A stretch of DNA of 5,372 bases from Candidatus Iainarchaeum sp. (lineage in GTDB: Archaea; Iainarchaeota; Iainarchaeia; Iainarchaeales; GCA-2688035), in NCBI GenBank assembly GCA_017610245.1, contig JAFCCK010000063.1, positions 1-5,372 of the forward strand, in the 5' to 3' direction. The notes under the pieces are model-generated. The model was not told the DNA's origin, did not search any database, and saw nothing but the letters and a program-made list of their open reading frames with translations. The translations under genes and the position numbers were made by a program. Shown here in pieces: positions 5,345 to 5,372 of this stretch (the stretch's first letter is position 1; the number at the start of each line of letters is the position of its first letter).

Positions 5345-5372
5345 GTAAAACCACTTGGGGCAACAGTAGAAG

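Noticed and set aside
1..5372. CRISPR array, tRNA, insertion sequence or direct nucleotide repeats
   Set aside because: Reading both strands, I saw no regularly spaced repeats, cloverleaf-like segments, transposase motifs or terminal inverted repeats; the Ig repeats are visible only at protein level.

Overview
The window is a compact, protein-coding stretch with no RNA gene, mobile element, CRISPR array or long intergenic gap. It most likely comes from an archaeon, possibly a small-genome DPANN-type lineage. The grounds are inferential. Genes abut or overlap by 4 nt, with purine-rich Shine-Dalgarno motifs (GGTGA, GGAGG) just before the starts. The two minus-strand proteins have the build of archaeal cell-surface proteins: signal peptide, Ig-like repeats, one C-terminal membrane anchor and a short charged cytoplasmic tail. 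A T-rich tract follows the plus-strand operon. No rRNA or other phylogenetic marker is present, so the assignment is tentative.

Plus strand, 1-2427: a probable four-gene operon. It starts with the C-terminal part of an ABC transporter ATPase (cut by the window edge), followed directly by its ABC-2 type permease. Next come a small multi-spanning membrane protein with the histidine/aspartate pattern of the YdjM/DUF457 predicted membrane-bound metal hydrolases, and a short GalU-like sugar-phosphate nucleotidyltransferase. The last protein keeps the N-terminal nucleotide-binding half of GalU but appears to lack about 50 residues, including the sugar-binding lysine segment, and has lost the second metal-binding aspartate. 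It may therefore be altered in function or inactive as a classical pyrophosphorylase.

Minus strand, 5344-2424: a two-gene unit (upstream gene 5344-3710, downstream gene 3713-2424) joined by an ATGA overlap. Both encode type I surface proteins that are clearly paralogous. They share tandem Ig-like domains of about 100 residues marked by a recurring G-x-[YF]-S-x-x-Y motif, a single C-terminal transmembrane helix, and a cytoplasmic tail that aligns without gaps between the two and resembles a SHOCT domain. They differ at the N terminus (a four-cysteine motif plus an extra domain, versus a short acidic Ser-rich linker) and in N-glycosylation sequons (none versus five).

The two transcription units converge and their stop codons overlap in a shared TTAA. 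The paralogous surface pair is the best candidate for an undescribed system here. Its function cannot be read from the sequence. Whether the ABC/YdjM/GalU-like operon is functionally connected to it is unknown.
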